From positions 1-30,625 of the forward strand of contig CAZODA010000039.1 of the NCBI GenBank assembly GCA_964578485.1: a stretch of 30,625 nucleotides of DNA, in the 5' to 3' direction. The notes beneath the pieces were generated by a model. It saw nothing but the letters and a program-made list of their open reading frames with translations. It made no database searches and was not told the DNA's origin. Below, one piece after another: positions 1-9,821 of the stretch. The stretch comes from CAZODA01 sp964578485. Its GTDB lineage: Bacteria > Bacteroidota > Bacteroidia > Bacteroidales > Marinilabiliaceae. Each line of letters opens with the position of its first letter. Position 1 is the first letter of the stretch. The position numbers and the translations under genes are program-made.

Positions 1-67
1 CACATCATCACATCATCACATCATCACATCATCACATCATCACATCATCACATCACATCATCACATC
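1..67. repeat. 8-bp tandem repeat tract (CACATCAT)n
   Basis: Six head-to-tail copies of CACATCAT run from base 1 to 48. A shortened 5-bp copy (49-53), another full copy (54-61) and the start of a further one follow. The tract probably continues to the left of the window. It has no spacers and no evident coding function. The same word, followed by CACATCTGCTAATT, recurs near 24.6 kb. Confidence 0.9.
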
Positions 68-91
68 TGCTAATTAACTAATTTACTGTTT

Positions 92-137
92 ACTGATGAC
101 TGATGACTGATGACTGATGACTGATGACTGATGACTG
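92..137. repeat. 7-bp tandem repeat tract (ACTGATG)n
   Basis: Six exact copies of ACTGATG plus a partial seventh follow an AT-rich linker (CTAATTAACTAATTTACTG type words, 68-91). The tract is separate in unit and period from the 8-bp tract before it. The words GTTTACTGAT at its left edge recur near 24.9 kb. This is a simple-sequence tract prone to slippage. No gene is visible before 291. Confidence 0.9.
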
Positions 138-221
138 TTTGTTGAAACAAAACAATTAACAGTTAAAGGCAGCATTAAATTCCCTGAAATTTGTATTTTT
201 ACTTTTCTAATATTTTATAGT

Positions 222-254
222 CTGATATATATTAAATATTTCAAACTATATCAG
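222..254. repeat. AT-rich inverted repeat upstream of the DUF1460 gene
   Basis: CTGATATA at 222-229 is the exact reverse complement of TATATCAG at 247-254, with 17 bases between. It lies about 40 bases before the start codon at 291. It could be an operator or a weak hairpin, but an 8-bp AT-rich match can also arise by chance. Confidence 0.3.
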
Positions 255-290
255 TAGTTAGCAGAGAGAACATCTGAATAAAATTTTATT

Positions 291-1187
291 ATGAGGTCTG
301 TTATTTTTATTTTGGTCATAAGTTTATTATCGTCTTGTTTTTTAGGAAAGCAGTCGGATAAAAACCATGATAAAAGTAGATTAAATACATCTGAAATATT
401 AATATCATCAGATGATTCAAATATCTTTTATGAAATCACTGCAAAAATAAATGAAGAAATCGGGCCCTCATTTTCACCTGATACCTATATACTTCCTGTT
501 GCTCGTTTATTTGTCGGAACTCCTTATGTTTCTTCCACACTCGAGATAAATGAAGAAGAAAAATTAGTTGTTAATTTACGGGAAATGGATTGTACAACTT
601 TTGTAGAATATGTTTTGGCTATAAGCCTATGTGTAAGTGAGGGGAGTAATGACATTGATGTATTTTTAGATTATTTAAAAAAGATCAGGTATCGAGACGG
701 TAAATTAGATGCTTATTTATCGCGTCTCCATTATTTTACCGACTGGCTTCTAAACAACCGAGATATGAGCTTTTTATATCTACCCGGCAATATAGAAGGT
801 AGTGAAAACATACAGTCTGATATTAATTTTATGTCTTCAAACCCAAATTTATACCCTCAGTTGAAAAAACATCCTGAATATATATCTGAGTTAAAGAAGA
901 CTGAAAATATGCTTAGTCGTATTCCTCTCTATCATATTCCTAAAAACAAAATTGCTGAATTCAGCCATATAATAAAAGATGGAGATATTATTGCTTTTAC
1001 TTCAGAAATCAGAGGATTGGATTTTTCTCATACCGGTTTTGCTTGTTTTGAGAATAATGAATTATTTTTGTTACACGCCTCTTCTCTTTCCCGTAAAGTA
1101 GAACTTTCCACCCTTCCCTTAAAGGATTATATTTATAAAATGGATAATGTAAGTGGAATTTTGCTTGCAAGAGTTAAACTCCAATAA
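291..1187 (+). CDS. DUF1460 (AmiA-type) N-acetylmuramoyl-L-alanine amidase-like lipoprotein
   Basis: The protein has 298 residues. The N-terminus is a lipoprotein signal with lipobox LSSC and lipidated Cys at 16, so it is probably membrane-anchored in the periplasm. The rest matches the DUF1460 family, an NlpC/P60-like papain-fold peptidoglycan amidase group. Visible family landmarks are the LFVGTPYVS stretch (74-82), DCTTFVEYVLA with the presumed nucleophile Cys101, the HYFTDWLLNN segment (147-156), SHTGF with His247 and the HASS box at 262. Related enzymes cleave cell-wall muropeptides, so a role in wall remodelling or recycling is likely. The exact bond cut cannot be read from sequence. 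The gene stands alone, with a repeat tract upstream and a 103-bp gap to the next gene. The start was chosen because the signal peptide begins directly at this ATG. Confidence 0.88.
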   Translation: MRSVIFILVISLLSSCFLGKQSDKNHDKSRLNTSEILISSDDSNIFYEITAKINEEIGPSFSPDTYILPVARLFVGTPYVSSTLEINEEEKLVVNLREMDCTTFVEYVLAISLCVSEGSNDIDVFLDYLKKIRYRDGKLDAYLSRLHYFTDWLLNNRDMSFLYLPGNIEGSENIQSDINFMSSNPNLYPQLKKHPEYISELKKTENMLSRIPLYHIPKNKIAEFSHIIKDGDIIAFTSEIRGLDFSHTGFACFENNELFLLHASSLSRKVELSTLPLKDYIYKMDNVSGILLARVKLQ

Positions 1188-1290
1188 TTAATCCTTGTTA
1201 AGTAATAATAGCGGGATTGATCACTATATTTGTTTTATATAACAAAAAATCTGACCTAGTAGAATCAGAGTTAATTTAAGCGATAATTAA

Positions 1291-2130
1291 ATGTCGAAGA
1301 AAATTTTAATAGAGAAGGCATCCGGTGAGATGCAAGTTTTCTCCCGTGAAAAGTTAATTACTTCCCTGCGTAGATCCGGAGCAGATGAATCTGTAATAAT
1401 GGAAATTGTAAAAGATATAGAAGGATGGATAACAGAGGGGATGCCTACACACAAAATTTACAATAGGGCTTTTGCCCTTTTGCGCCGACGCAGGCGAACT
1501 ATAGCTTCACGTTATAGCCTTAAAAAAGCTATTATGGATCTTGGGCCTTCCGGTTATCCTTTTGAGCATTTTATTGGTCAGTTATTCCGTCGAAGAGGTT
1601 ATGATATTGAGGTAGGTAAGATTGTTGATGGCAATTGTGTCACCCATGAGGTGGATGTGATAGCATCAAACGAGAATTTTCAACATCTTGTTGAGTGTAA
1701 GTTTTATAATAGTCCCGGAAAACATGCCGGTGTACAGGTTCCTCTTTATATTCATTCAAGAGTGAATGATATAGTTAAATTTCGGAAAAATCTCCCTGCC
1801 TATCATAACTTCACTTTTCAGGGCTGGGTTGTCACTAACACTCGTTTTACCAGCGATGCCCTTGACTATGGTCTTTGTTGCGGTTTAAAGTTATTGAGCT
1901 GGGATTATCCTTCCAATAATAGTTTAAGAGAGATCATAGAAGATATGAATGTGTTTCCTGTTACAGTTCTTACCCACCTGACAAAACAGGCCAAAACTGA
2001 ATTATTGAACAAGGGAATAGTATTATGCTCACAAATTAGTGAACAGCCCGATGTGCTTGATTCAACAGGCTTGCAACAGAATAAAATTCCCAAAGTTATA
2101 CAGGAAGTAGAAGATTTATCGCAATTTTAA
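1291..2130 (+). CDS. ATP-cone / Mrr-like PD-(D/E)xK nuclease fusion protein
   Basis: The protein has 279 residues. Residues 1-88 read as an ATP-cone, the nucleotide-binding module best known from ribonucleotide reductase and NrdR: I-x-K-x-S-G-E-x-x-x-F start, R-R-S-G-A-D, and a basic RRRRR run at 65-69. Residues 90-205 resemble the Mrr-like type IV restriction endonuclease fold. FEHFIGQLFRRRGYDIE (91-107) opens it and the catalytic core is HEVD (Asp122) followed by VECK (Glu135, Lys137). Residues 222-250 (FPVTVLTHLTKQAKTELL) look like a helix-hairpin-helix DNA-binding motif. Nucleotide-regulated DNA cleavage is inferred, since no methylase or other restriction partner is nearby. A good -7 box TATATTTG lies at 1225-1232, but I see no -33 element at the right distance. 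The HTCS gene starts 47 bp downstream with no terminator visible, so co-transcription is possible. Confidence 0.8.
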   Translation: MSKKILIEKASGEMQVFSREKLITSLRRSGADESVIMEIVKDIEGWITEGMPTHKIYNRAFALLRRRRRTIASRYSLKKAIMDLGPSGYPFEHFIGQLFRRRGYDIEVGKIVDGNCVTHEVDVIASNENFQHLVECKFYNSPGKHAGVQVPLYIHSRVNDIVKFRKNLPAYHNFTFQGWVVTNTRFTSDALDYGLCCGLKLLSWDYPSNNSLREIIEDMNVFPVTVLTHLTKQAKTELLNKGIVLCSQISEQPDVLDSTGLQQNKIPKVIQEVEDLSQF

Positions 2131-2177
2131 TATCATATTTCAGTAATTTCAAATAAATATTATTTATAAATAATATA

Positions 2178-5100
2178 ATGAGTACTTATTTAAAAAAAAG
2201 AGTCCTAACTTTTTGTTTTTTGCTTTTGTTTGTTGGCGGCATAAGCTCTAATTTGCTTTTCGCCTCCTCGGTAAAGAACTTTCAACGTGTCAGGGCAGTA
2301 AATTCACTCTCGCAATATTCTGTATTGTGTATGGTTCAGGATAGCACCGGATTTTTGTGGTTTGGCACCAAGGATGGATTAAATCGTTTTGATGGCTATG
2401 AGTTTATTACTTTTAAGTATGAACCCGGCAATAGCAATTCACTATCAAACAATGAAATTAGTTGTCTCGCCATGCAAGGTGATCGTTATTTGTGGATAGG
2501 TACCCGCAGTGGCGGTATTAATCGTTTGGAACTTTACAGTAACGAAATAACAAGATATACCGATCTTACCTATGATGACCTGGTTCGCGATATTTTTTAT
2601 GATGAACACGGACAGATCTGGGCAGGAACTTCTGAAGGACTTTTTTTGTTTCAAGAGAATGGAAGTGAAAACGGTAGCTTTATTAATATTTCGCGACAAG
2701 CAAATTATCGTTATCAGGACGGAAAAGCCTTCCTACCATTCAGAAAAAATATAGCAGTAACTTTCATTTATCAGATTACACCAAATAAATTGATAATTGG
2801 TGCTGAAGAAGGTTTATTTGAATACAATATACATCTTAACGAATTTCGTTCAGTATCGGATCAAACCATCAATCATACTGTTATTACTAAGATTTTAATG
2901 GACTCACGCCAACAATTATGGGTGGCTACTTATGACGGTTTGCTTCGTTTCGATGATATAAGTGGCGGTATAGACCATAAAATTGTTTTTTATGACTCGA
3001 ATGCTGCTTCAGAAAGGCGACTTCCTGTTGATTGGGTGGAAGATATGGTTGAAGACCATAAGGGAAATATCTGGCTTGCAACCCGTGGTGGCGGAGTTGT
3101 TATAATAAGCGATAATAAGGTTCAACAGGTATTTGATCATTCAGTAGTGAACTCTGCTCAGCTTCCCGATAATATTATAAATTCTATAATGATTGACAAT
3201 ACGGGCGTTTTGTGGTTGGGTACTGAAAGTAACGAATTAATTTATCTCGATCTTTATGCAAAACAGTTTATGACTGTTTTACCGGGTAGTGAAAACTCTT
3301 CAGGTTTAAGTGATAACTTGGTAACAGCATTAACCGGGAATGGAAAATTTTTATGGGCCGGCACCTCTTCTGCCGGTATTGATATATTTGATATAAAGGG
3401 TGATACTATTAAAAAGGTCAGAAACTTTCCCCGTATTTTCTTACCCATAGAGCAATGGAAAAGTGAAATTTATTCATTGCTCTGTGATGATCAGGATAAT
3501 TTATGGGTAGGCTCGGCAACCAATACTTTGATTAGATATACCCCTCAAGGGCACACTGACAGATGGCCTGTCGAAGGTTTTGTTTTTTCTCTTTTTGAAG
3601 ATAATCGTGGTAATATATGGTTTGGTACTTGGGGACAAGGTTTGGGCTATGTTAAAAAAGAAACTTTAAATATAGTTCAGTACAACAAAGTTTTTGATGG
3701 AATGCTTGGTATCAGTAGCGATAAAGTATTGACCATTTTTCAGGATTCCAGAGATCTTTTGTGGGTAGGTACTAAAGGAGGAGGTATAAGTGTAGCTGAT
3801 ATTGATGGCATTATCAATGGTTCAGAACGTTTTACCGTTTACCGACATTCACCCCAAGAGAGCAATTCACTTTCCTATAACGATATTTATGATATTTTTG
3901 AAGATAGCAATGGCAATATTTGGCTTGCCTCAGGCAGGGGACTCAACCGTTTAACAATTCCTGAAGGCTATAATTTTAAAAATACAGTATTATCGGGTAA
4001 AGCCGGCTTTGAAGTGATAAGTGAGAATGATGGGCTCCCCGGTGGTATGGTTTACTCTATTCGTGAAGATCATAAAGGAATGTTATGGCTTGGTACAAAT
4101 AATGGATTAACACGCTATAATCCTTTTGATGCTTCAATGGTAATTTATGATGTAAATGATGGCCTGCCATCGGGAAAATTTCATCTTAACAGCTCTTATC
4201 AGAATGAGGATAACGGTATGCTTTATTTTGGTGGTGTTGATGGCATATCTTTTTTCCACCCCGATAGTATTTTCAGCAATCCATTTAATGCCAATACAAA
4301 AATTACTGAGCTGCTACTCCTGAATAGATCTGTATTGCCTAAAATGAAAATAGCCGGCAGGGAAATTTTATCTCAGGATATTGCCAATACCGAAAAAATC
4401 AGAATCTCCCACTACGATAAGGAAATTTCCCTTAAATTTTCAGCCTTACATTTTGCCAGTCCCGATAAAATCCGTTACAGTTATCGCTTATTAGGCTTTA
4501 ATGATGAATGGCAGCAAGTTGGCAGCCAAAATAGATGGGTAACTTATACAAATTTACGCTATGGGAAATATATGTTTCAGGTGCGTGCCACTAATAATGA
4601 TGGTATTCAGGAGCCGGGTGTTAGTGAGTTGCTTATAATTGTTGATCCTCCAATATGGTTAACCTCATGGGCTTATTTAGTTTATATAATAATACTTTTT
4701 TTCCTTTTATATGTATTTAGGAAATATTCTCTTATCGCTGTTAAGAAGAAAAATCAGCTCATAATAGAAAGTATGGAGCATAAAAAAGAAACAGAAATTG
4801 CTGAAACAAAAATGCGCTTTTTTACTAATGTATCTCATGAAATTAGAACCCCTCTTGCGCTGATAAATGCTCCATTACAACAATTAATTAAAGACGAGAG
4901 TCTTGATCCTAAGCATAAATCAACTTTAAATATGATTTATAGGAATGTGCGTCGCCTACTTAATCAGGTTAACCAACTATTGGAATTTAGAAAAATGGAG
5001 GCCGATCGTTATGAATTAAAATATTCATATTTCTCTTTGGATCAGCTTTTTAGAGAGATACTTCTTGACTTTGATTCAATTATAAAGCAAAAAGATATCC

Positions 5101-6362
5101 AGGTAGAACTTAAAATTTTAGATGATTTGGAAATTAATGCTGATAAACGACTTGTTACTACGGCTTTTCATAATTTAATTTCTAATTCACTAAAATTTTC
5201 TCCTTCCAAAGGTTCTTTTATTATTGAAGTTGAAAATATTGTTGATTCCGGATCTTCTTCCGATAACAACGAAGAAGCTGAAAAAATGGTAAAGATACGT
5301 TTTATAGATGAAGGACCCGGAATACCGGAATCTCATTTAGAATCTGTATTTGGACGCTTTTTTCAGATAAATCACGATGAAAATGACCACCTTGGAGGCT
5401 CAGGAATCGGCTTGTCAATAGTAAGAGAATTTATAGAAAAACATTCGGGGAAAGTACGTGCTTTTAATATGCCTTCTAAAGGATGTTGCTTTGAAGTGAT
5501 ACTGCCACTTGGAGATAAAATTCCAACATATTTGGAGAACCTTACAGATGAAGTTGAAAAACCCGATATAGAAGATGTCGCTCATAAGGAGGAAGAAAAA
5601 GATAAACCCTTGTTGTGCATTGTGGAAGATGATCAAGATATGGCAATATATCTGAGAAGTGTATTTAAAGAGAAATTTAAAGTAACTTTATTTTTTGACG
5701 GAAAAAAGGCACATGAACAAATACATAAAATATTGCCGGATTTAATTATCTGTGATGTGATGCTGCCGGGAATGAATGGTATTGATTTAACAAGGAAACT
5801 TAAAAATAATCAGAATACCTCACATATCCCTATTGTTATGCTTACGGCAAGAGCAGGACAGGACCATATCCTTGAAGGACTTAATACCGGTGCTGATAGT
5901 TATATACTCAAGCCTTTTGATATAGACCTCTTACAAGCTCAAATCCGCTCCCTGATGAAATCAAGAGAAGCCTTCCGTCAACGGTTCAGCCAGAAATTAT
6001 ATCTCGAACCAAGTGAGGAAGTAATTATGCCAATGGATGAGAAATTTTTGAGCAGACTGATGAGTATTACAGAAGAAAATCTGGCAAATGCTTCTTTTGA
6101 CGTTTCCAATCTTGTGAGTGAAATGCATATGAGTCACTCAATTATTCTTAAAAAAGTAAAATCACTTACCGGACTGTCCTTAGTAGAATTTATACGATCA
6201 ATGAGAATAAAAAAAGCTGCTCAAATATTTAGACAGGATAAATTATCTGTTTCAGAAGTTGCTTTTATGGTTGGCTTTTCTGATCCAAAGTATTTTAGCA
6301 AATGTTTTGTTAAAGATATGGGAATTAAACCCTCGGAATTCATTCGTCAACACCACGGATAA
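2178..6362 (+). CDS. Hybrid two-component system (HTCS) sensor/regulator of the xylan locus
   Basis: The protein has 1394 residues and combines histidine kinase, response regulator and DNA-binding domain. After a signal peptide (about 1-30) come 14 recognisable beta-propeller (Reg_prop) repeats of the type D-x-x-G-x-L-W-x-G-T-x-x-G-L, making two seven-bladed propellers. A Y_Y_Y domain (about 760-822) and a transmembrane helix near 826-850 follow. The cytoplasmic part has a HisKA box VSHEIRTPL with phosphoacceptor His887, a HATPase domain (N-box near 997, DEGPGIP near 1044, GGSGIGLSI near 1073), a receiver with Asp1193 and Lys1245, and a C-terminal AraC-type HTH of about 100 residues. The family binds an oligosaccharide in the periplasm and activates the neighbouring locus. 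Position before SusC/xylanase genes suggests a xylo-oligosaccharide signal (inference). All phospho-relay residues look intact. Confidence 0.96.
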   Translation: MSTYLKKRVLTFCFLLLFVGGISSNLLFASSVKNFQRVRAVNSLSQYSVLCMVQDSTGFLWFGTKDGLNRFDGYEFITFKYEPGNSNSLSNNEISCLAMQGDRYLWIGTRSGGINRLELYSNEITRYTDLTYDDLVRDIFYDEHGQIWAGTSEGLFLFQENGSENGSFINISRQANYRYQDGKAFLPFRKNIAVTFIYQITPNKLIIGAEEGLFEYNIHLNEFRSVSDQTINHTVITKILMDSRQQLWVATYDGLLRFDDISGGIDHKIVFYDSNAASERRLPVDWVEDMVEDHKGNIWLATRGGGVVIISDNKVQQVFDHSVVNSAQLPDNIINSIMIDNTGVLWLGTESNELIYLDLYAKQFMTVLPGSENSSGLSDNLVTALTGNGKFLWAGTSSAGIDIFDIKGDTIKKVRNFPRIFLPIEQWKSEIYSLLCDDQDNLWVGSATNTLIRYTPQGHTDRWPVEGFVFSLFEDNRGNIWFGTWGQGLGYVKKETLNIVQYNKVFDGMLGISSDKVLTIFQDSRDLLWVGTKGGGISVADIDGIINGSERFTVYRHSPQESNSLSYNDIYDIFEDSNGNIWLASGRGLNRLTIPEGYNFKNTVLSGKAGFEVISENDGLPGGMVYSIREDHKGMLWLGTNNGLTRYNPFDASMVIYDVNDGLPSGKFHLNSSYQNEDNGMLYFGGVDGISFFHPDSIFSNPFNANTKITELLLLNRSVLPKMKIAGREILSQDIANTEKIRISHYDKEISLKFSALHFASPDKIRYSYRLLGFNDEWQQVGSQNRWVTYTNLRYGKYMFQVRATNNDGIQEPGVSELLIIVDPPIWLTSWAYLVYIIILFFLLYVFRKYSLIAVKKKNQLIIESMEHKKETEIAETKMRFFTNVSHEIRTPLALINAPLQQLIKDESLDPKHKSTLNMIYRNVRRLLNQVNQLLEFRKMEADRYELKYSYFSLDQLFREILLDFDSIIKQKDIQVELKILDDLEINADKRLVTTAFHNLISNSLKFSPSKGSFIIEVENIVDSGSSSDNNEEAEKMVKIRFIDEGPGIPESHLESVFGRFFQINHDENDHLGGSGIGLSIVREFIEKHSGKVRAFNMPSKGCCFEVILPLGDKIPTYLENLTDEVEKPDIEDVAHKEEEKDKPLLCIVEDDQDMAIYLRSVFKEKFKVTLFFDGKKAHEQIHKILPDLIICDVMLPGMNGIDLTRKLKNNQNTSHIPIVMLTARAGQDHILEGLNTGADSYILKPFDIDLLQAQIRSLMKSREAFRQRFSQKLYLEPSEEVIMPMDEKFLSRLMSITEENLANASFDVSNLVSEMHMSHSIILKKVKSLTGLSLVEFIRSMRIKKAAQIFRQDKLSVSEVAFMVGFSDPKYFSKCFVKDMGIKPSEFIRQHHG

Positions 6363-6647
6363 ATATATTGAGAAAGATTTTTAATTTAAGATGCTGTGAA
6401 ATTTTTACCCCTAATTTGCAAATATTTCCTCCCGAAGCATTGTAAACAAACCTAACTTTGTGTTAAAAGTCTTTAATTCCAAGCTTGTGAAAAACTTCGT
6501 GCAAGATTCCCAACTAAAAATAATCAAAGGTTTTTTGAAAAAGCATAAATAAAAAAAATATCTGAGCATTATATAAATGCAATTGTTCATACTTATAATA
6601 TTTAATTATTGAGGTTTATAATATATTAATTATCAAACTTACTATTT
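6363..6647. promoter_or_regulatory. Non-coding region between HTCS and susC-like gene, likely HTCS-controlled promoter region
   Basis: These 285 bases separate the regulator from the first structural gene of the locus and are very AT-rich. A -7-like TAACTTTG is at 6453-6460 but has no -33 element about 20 bases upstream, as might be expected for an activator-dependent promoter. No clear terminator for the HTCS gene is seen. No convincing direct repeats for the AraC-type domain could be picked out by eye. The annotation as regulatory rests on position. Confidence 0.45.
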
Positions 6648-9600
6648 ATGAGAAAAACGGATGTAGTGAAAAAAGCTGCCCTTGGCATCTTGATTATTCT
6701 GTTGTTGTTACCGCTAAGCTTATATTCTCAGGATATAACAATTAGTGGTACTGTAACAGATCCGGAAGGATTATCACTCCCCGGGGTCAATATTTTAATT
6801 GAAGGAACTACCCGTGGGGTTGCTTCTGATGTTGACGGTCATTATTCAATATTGGCGCCCGGCGATGCAGTTTTAGTTTTTAATTTCTTAGGCTTTGAAA
6901 CTCTTTCCATTCCGGTAAACAATCAAAGTCATATTGACGTTCGCTTGCGCCAAAGCTATACCTCGCTTGATGAGATAGTTGTTGTTGGATACGGGCAAAT
7001 GCGTCGTAGTGATGTAACAGGTTCCGTAGTTTCTGTTTCCAATGAAGCAATTGAGCGTTCAGTTCCTACTTCTATCGATCAAGTTCTACAGGGACGAGCG
7101 GCAGGAGTATTTGTACAACAGAATACCGGGACACCCGGAGGTAGCAGTTCTATTCGGATTAGAGGTATAAATTCCTTAAATGCTTCCAATGAGCCTATTT
7201 TTGTTATAGATGGAGTAATTGTGGATGGTAGCACAGAGTCTTTGACTACTAATGCTTTAGCTTCTATAAATCCTTCCGATATAGTTTCCCTTGATGTGTT
7301 GAAAGATGCTTCAGCTTCTGCCATTTATGGGTCTCGTGCTTCTAATGGTGTGATTATTATTACAACAAAACGTGGAGTATCAGGTGAAGCAAAAATTAAT
7401 TATGATGGCTATCTTGGCTTTCAAGAACTTCCTGTCAGACTTGATTTACTTGATCTCCGTGAATATGCCTTGCATAAGAATGCACGTACCGATGCAGGAA
7501 TCGTGATGCCTGATAATTTTTTCGTAAGATCTGATCTTCTTGGAAAAGGTACCGATTGGCAGAAGGAGATGTTTCAGACAGCTGTAATGCATAATCATAA
7601 CTTATCGGTTTCAGGGGGTACAGATCAAAGTACTTATCTTTTAAGCCTTGGTTACCTTGATCAGGATGGTGTGGCTATTGGTTCAGGTTTTGAACGTTTA
7701 TCAGTTCGAGCAAATTTCGATTCAAAAGTAAAGAGTTGGCTTCGTATGGGAGCTAATTTTACTTTTACAAATTCAAAACAGATTCTTACAGTAGAGGGCG
7801 AGTCGCTTATTAAAACTGCTATGCGTCAAACTCCTAATGTTGCTGTAAGAAATGCACAAGGAACTTTTGATGGCCCCGATACTGATATGTATGTTCAAAG
7901 CAATCCTGTTGGTCTTGCAAAATTACGTGAAAATAGAAATGAAATTGCAGGAATAAGATCTAATGTATATGCTGAGTTAGATCTTTTGCCGGGCTTGGTT
8001 TATAAGGCTGAATATTCCAATGATTTTGGCTTTACAAATGTTTATCAGTTTAATCCGACTTTTAAATTTGGCGCATTGGAAAATAAAATTGCAAGCTCCG
8101 ATCGTTCCAAATCATACAATAAGTATTATGCAATAAGGAATTTGCTTACTTATAAAAATAATTTTAATGATATACATAATCTGGACCTTATGCTTGGCCA
8201 TGAAATGCAAAAGTCGGGCTGGGAGTATCTTCGTGGTTCCAGAACCGGATTTTTAAGTAATACAGCCCGTGATCTTACACTTGGAGATGGTACGACATCC
8301 GTGGCTGATGGAAATAGTGGAGACCATGCAATATTATCTTTCTTTGGCAGGGCTTTTTATAATTTCGATGATCGCTATATGCTTACTACAACACTGCGTT
8401 ATGATGGTTCTTCCAATTTTGCAAAAAACAACCGTTGGGGTCTCTTTCCTTCTGCAGCTTTTGCCTGGCGTATTTCAAATGAGTCCTTTCTAAAGAATAT
8501 TGATGAAATTGAAAATTTACGCTTACGAATTGGTTGGGGAACCATAGGTAATCAGAACATAAGACAAAGATTTGCCTATACCTCAACACTTTCACCGGTT
8601 ACAACTGTGTGGGGAACAGGTCAGTTAAGCGGAAATATGGCAAATCCGGAACTTAAATGGGAAAGTACTTATTCCACAAATCTTGGTTTGGATTTAAGTT
8701 TATTCAGAGGAAGGATAGAGCTTATTGCAGAGGCTTACTATAAAGAAACAAAAGATCTTTTGCTCGAGCTTCCTTTACCGGCCTATCTTGGAACCGATGG
8801 TCAAGGTTCGGTAAATCCGCCATGGGCCAATATAGGATCTCTTGAAAATAAAGGATTGGAATTTACTTTAAACACTGTAAATATTGATAGGGGAGGTTTC
8901 CAATGGAGAAGTAACCTTGTTTATTCGCTCAACCGTAATAAAGTACTTAAATTAGATACTGAAACAAGTACTCTTCCAAAAAGAATACAGGAAGGATCTG
9001 ATATTACGATAGTAACACAAACTTTTGTTGGTAAACCAATAGGTTTGTTTTATGGCTACAGGGTTATAGGTCGTTTTGATAAGGCAACAGACTTTTATTA
9101 TAAAGATGCCGATGGCATTATAAAAGAAATTGCAAGGCCTGAAGATATTGAAATCAGTGAAACAGGAGTTTATATTGGTGATTATATCTTTAAGGATATA
9201 AATGGAGATGGGGTAATTAATGATTCAGATCGTACAATTATCGGAAATCCTGAACCTAAATTCACTTTTGGCATAGGCAACACCTTTTCATATAGGGGCT
9301 TTGATCTCAATATTTATTTGATGGGAGTATATGGAAATGATGTGGTTAATTATCAACGCAGATGGAGTGAAAATCCAAGAGAAAATCATAATCTGCTGAG
9401 GAAGGCTTTAAATTATGCCATCATAGAAAAATTGGATCCCGATGGTCCGGATGATTATAGAAATCTTCATGTGGTTGGAGGAGATGATGATATGCATCGC
9501 CTATCTTCATCGCAGTCGAACGCCAATAATCGTATGAGTGATAAATATATTGAAGATGGTTCTTTCTTGCGCATACAAAATGTATCTCTGGCATATAATT

Positions 9601-9803
9601 TCCCAAGGTCTTGGGTGGAAAATTTAGGCCTTGGACATGTGAAAATTTATGCCAATCTGCAAAATCTGTACACATTCACAAAATATTCGGGTTATGATCC
9701 TGAAATTGGTGCATACAATCAAGATGTGCTTCTAACAGGAATTGACAACGCCAGATATCCGTCGCCTCGTATTTATACATTTGGTGTGAATGTTTCGTTT
9801 TAA
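6648..9803 (+). CDS. SusC-like TonB-dependent outer-membrane xylo-oligosaccharide transporter
   Basis: The protein has 1051 residues, the usual size for SusC. A signal peptide (about 1-28) is followed by a carboxypeptidase-regulatory-like domain (about 30-110: ISGTVTDPEG, PGVNILIEGT). A TonB-box-like DEIVVVGYG and a plug domain with the SusC hallmarks RIRGINSLNASNEPIFVIDG and SAIYGSRASNGVIIITTK come next. A long beta-barrel ends in a C-terminal aromatic residue (NVSF). It should form the barrel of a SusCD complex importing large oligosaccharides across the outer membrane using TonB energy. The susD-like gene starts 18 bp downstream. The xylan substrate is inferred from the GH10, GH115 and GH67 genes. 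Confidence 0.97.
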   Translation: MRKTDVVKKAALGILIILLLLPLSLYSQDITISGTVTDPEGLSLPGVNILIEGTTRGVASDVDGHYSILAPGDAVLVFNFLGFETLSIPVNNQSHIDVRLRQSYTSLDEIVVVGYGQMRRSDVTGSVVSVSNEAIERSVPTSIDQVLQGRAAGVFVQQNTGTPGGSSSIRIRGINSLNASNEPIFVIDGVIVDGSTESLTTNALASINPSDIVSLDVLKDASASAIYGSRASNGVIIITTKRGVSGEAKINYDGYLGFQELPVRLDLLDLREYALHKNARTDAGIVMPDNFFVRSDLLGKGTDWQKEMFQTAVMHNHNLSVSGGTDQSTYLLSLGYLDQDGVAIGSGFERLSVRANFDSKVKSWLRMGANFTFTNSKQILTVEGESLIKTAMRQTPNVAVRNAQGTFDGPDTDMYVQSNPVGLAKLRENRNEIAGIRSNVYAELDLLPGLVYKAEYSNDFGFTNVYQFNPTFKFGALENKIASSDRSKSYNKYYAIRNLLTYKNNFNDIHNLDLMLGHEMQKSGWEYLRGSRTGFLSNTARDLTLGDGTTSVADGNSGDHAILSFFGRAFYNFDDRYMLTTTLRYDGSSNFAKNNRWGLFPSAAFAWRISNESFLKNIDEIENLRLRIGWGTIGNQNIRQRFAYTSTLSPVTTVWGTGQLSGNMANPELKWESTYSTNLGLDLSLFRGRIELIAEAYYKETKDLLLELPLPAYLGTDGQGSVNPPWANIGSLENKGLEFTLNTVNIDRGGFQWRSNLVYSLNRNKVLKLDTETSTLPKRIQEGSDITIVTQTFVGKPIGLFYGYRVIGRFDKATDFYYKDADGIIKEIARPEDIEISETGVYIGDYIFKDINGDGVINDSDRTIIGNPEPKFTFGIGNTFSYRGFDLNIYLMGVYGNDVVNYQRRWSENPRENHNLLRKALNYAIIEKLDPDGPDDYRNLHVVGGDDDMHRLSSSQSNANNRMSDKYIEDGSFLRIQNVSLAYNFPRSWVENLGLGHVKIYANLQNLYTFTKYSGYDPEIGAYNQDVLLTGIDNARYPSPRIYTFGVNVSF

Positions 9804-9821
9804 CCTGAAAAACTGTATGAA

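Noticed and set aside
1..137. CRISPR array or phase-variable coding repeats
   Set aside because: Units are 7-8 bp with no unique spacers, no cas genes are present, and no open frame runs through the tract into a gene.
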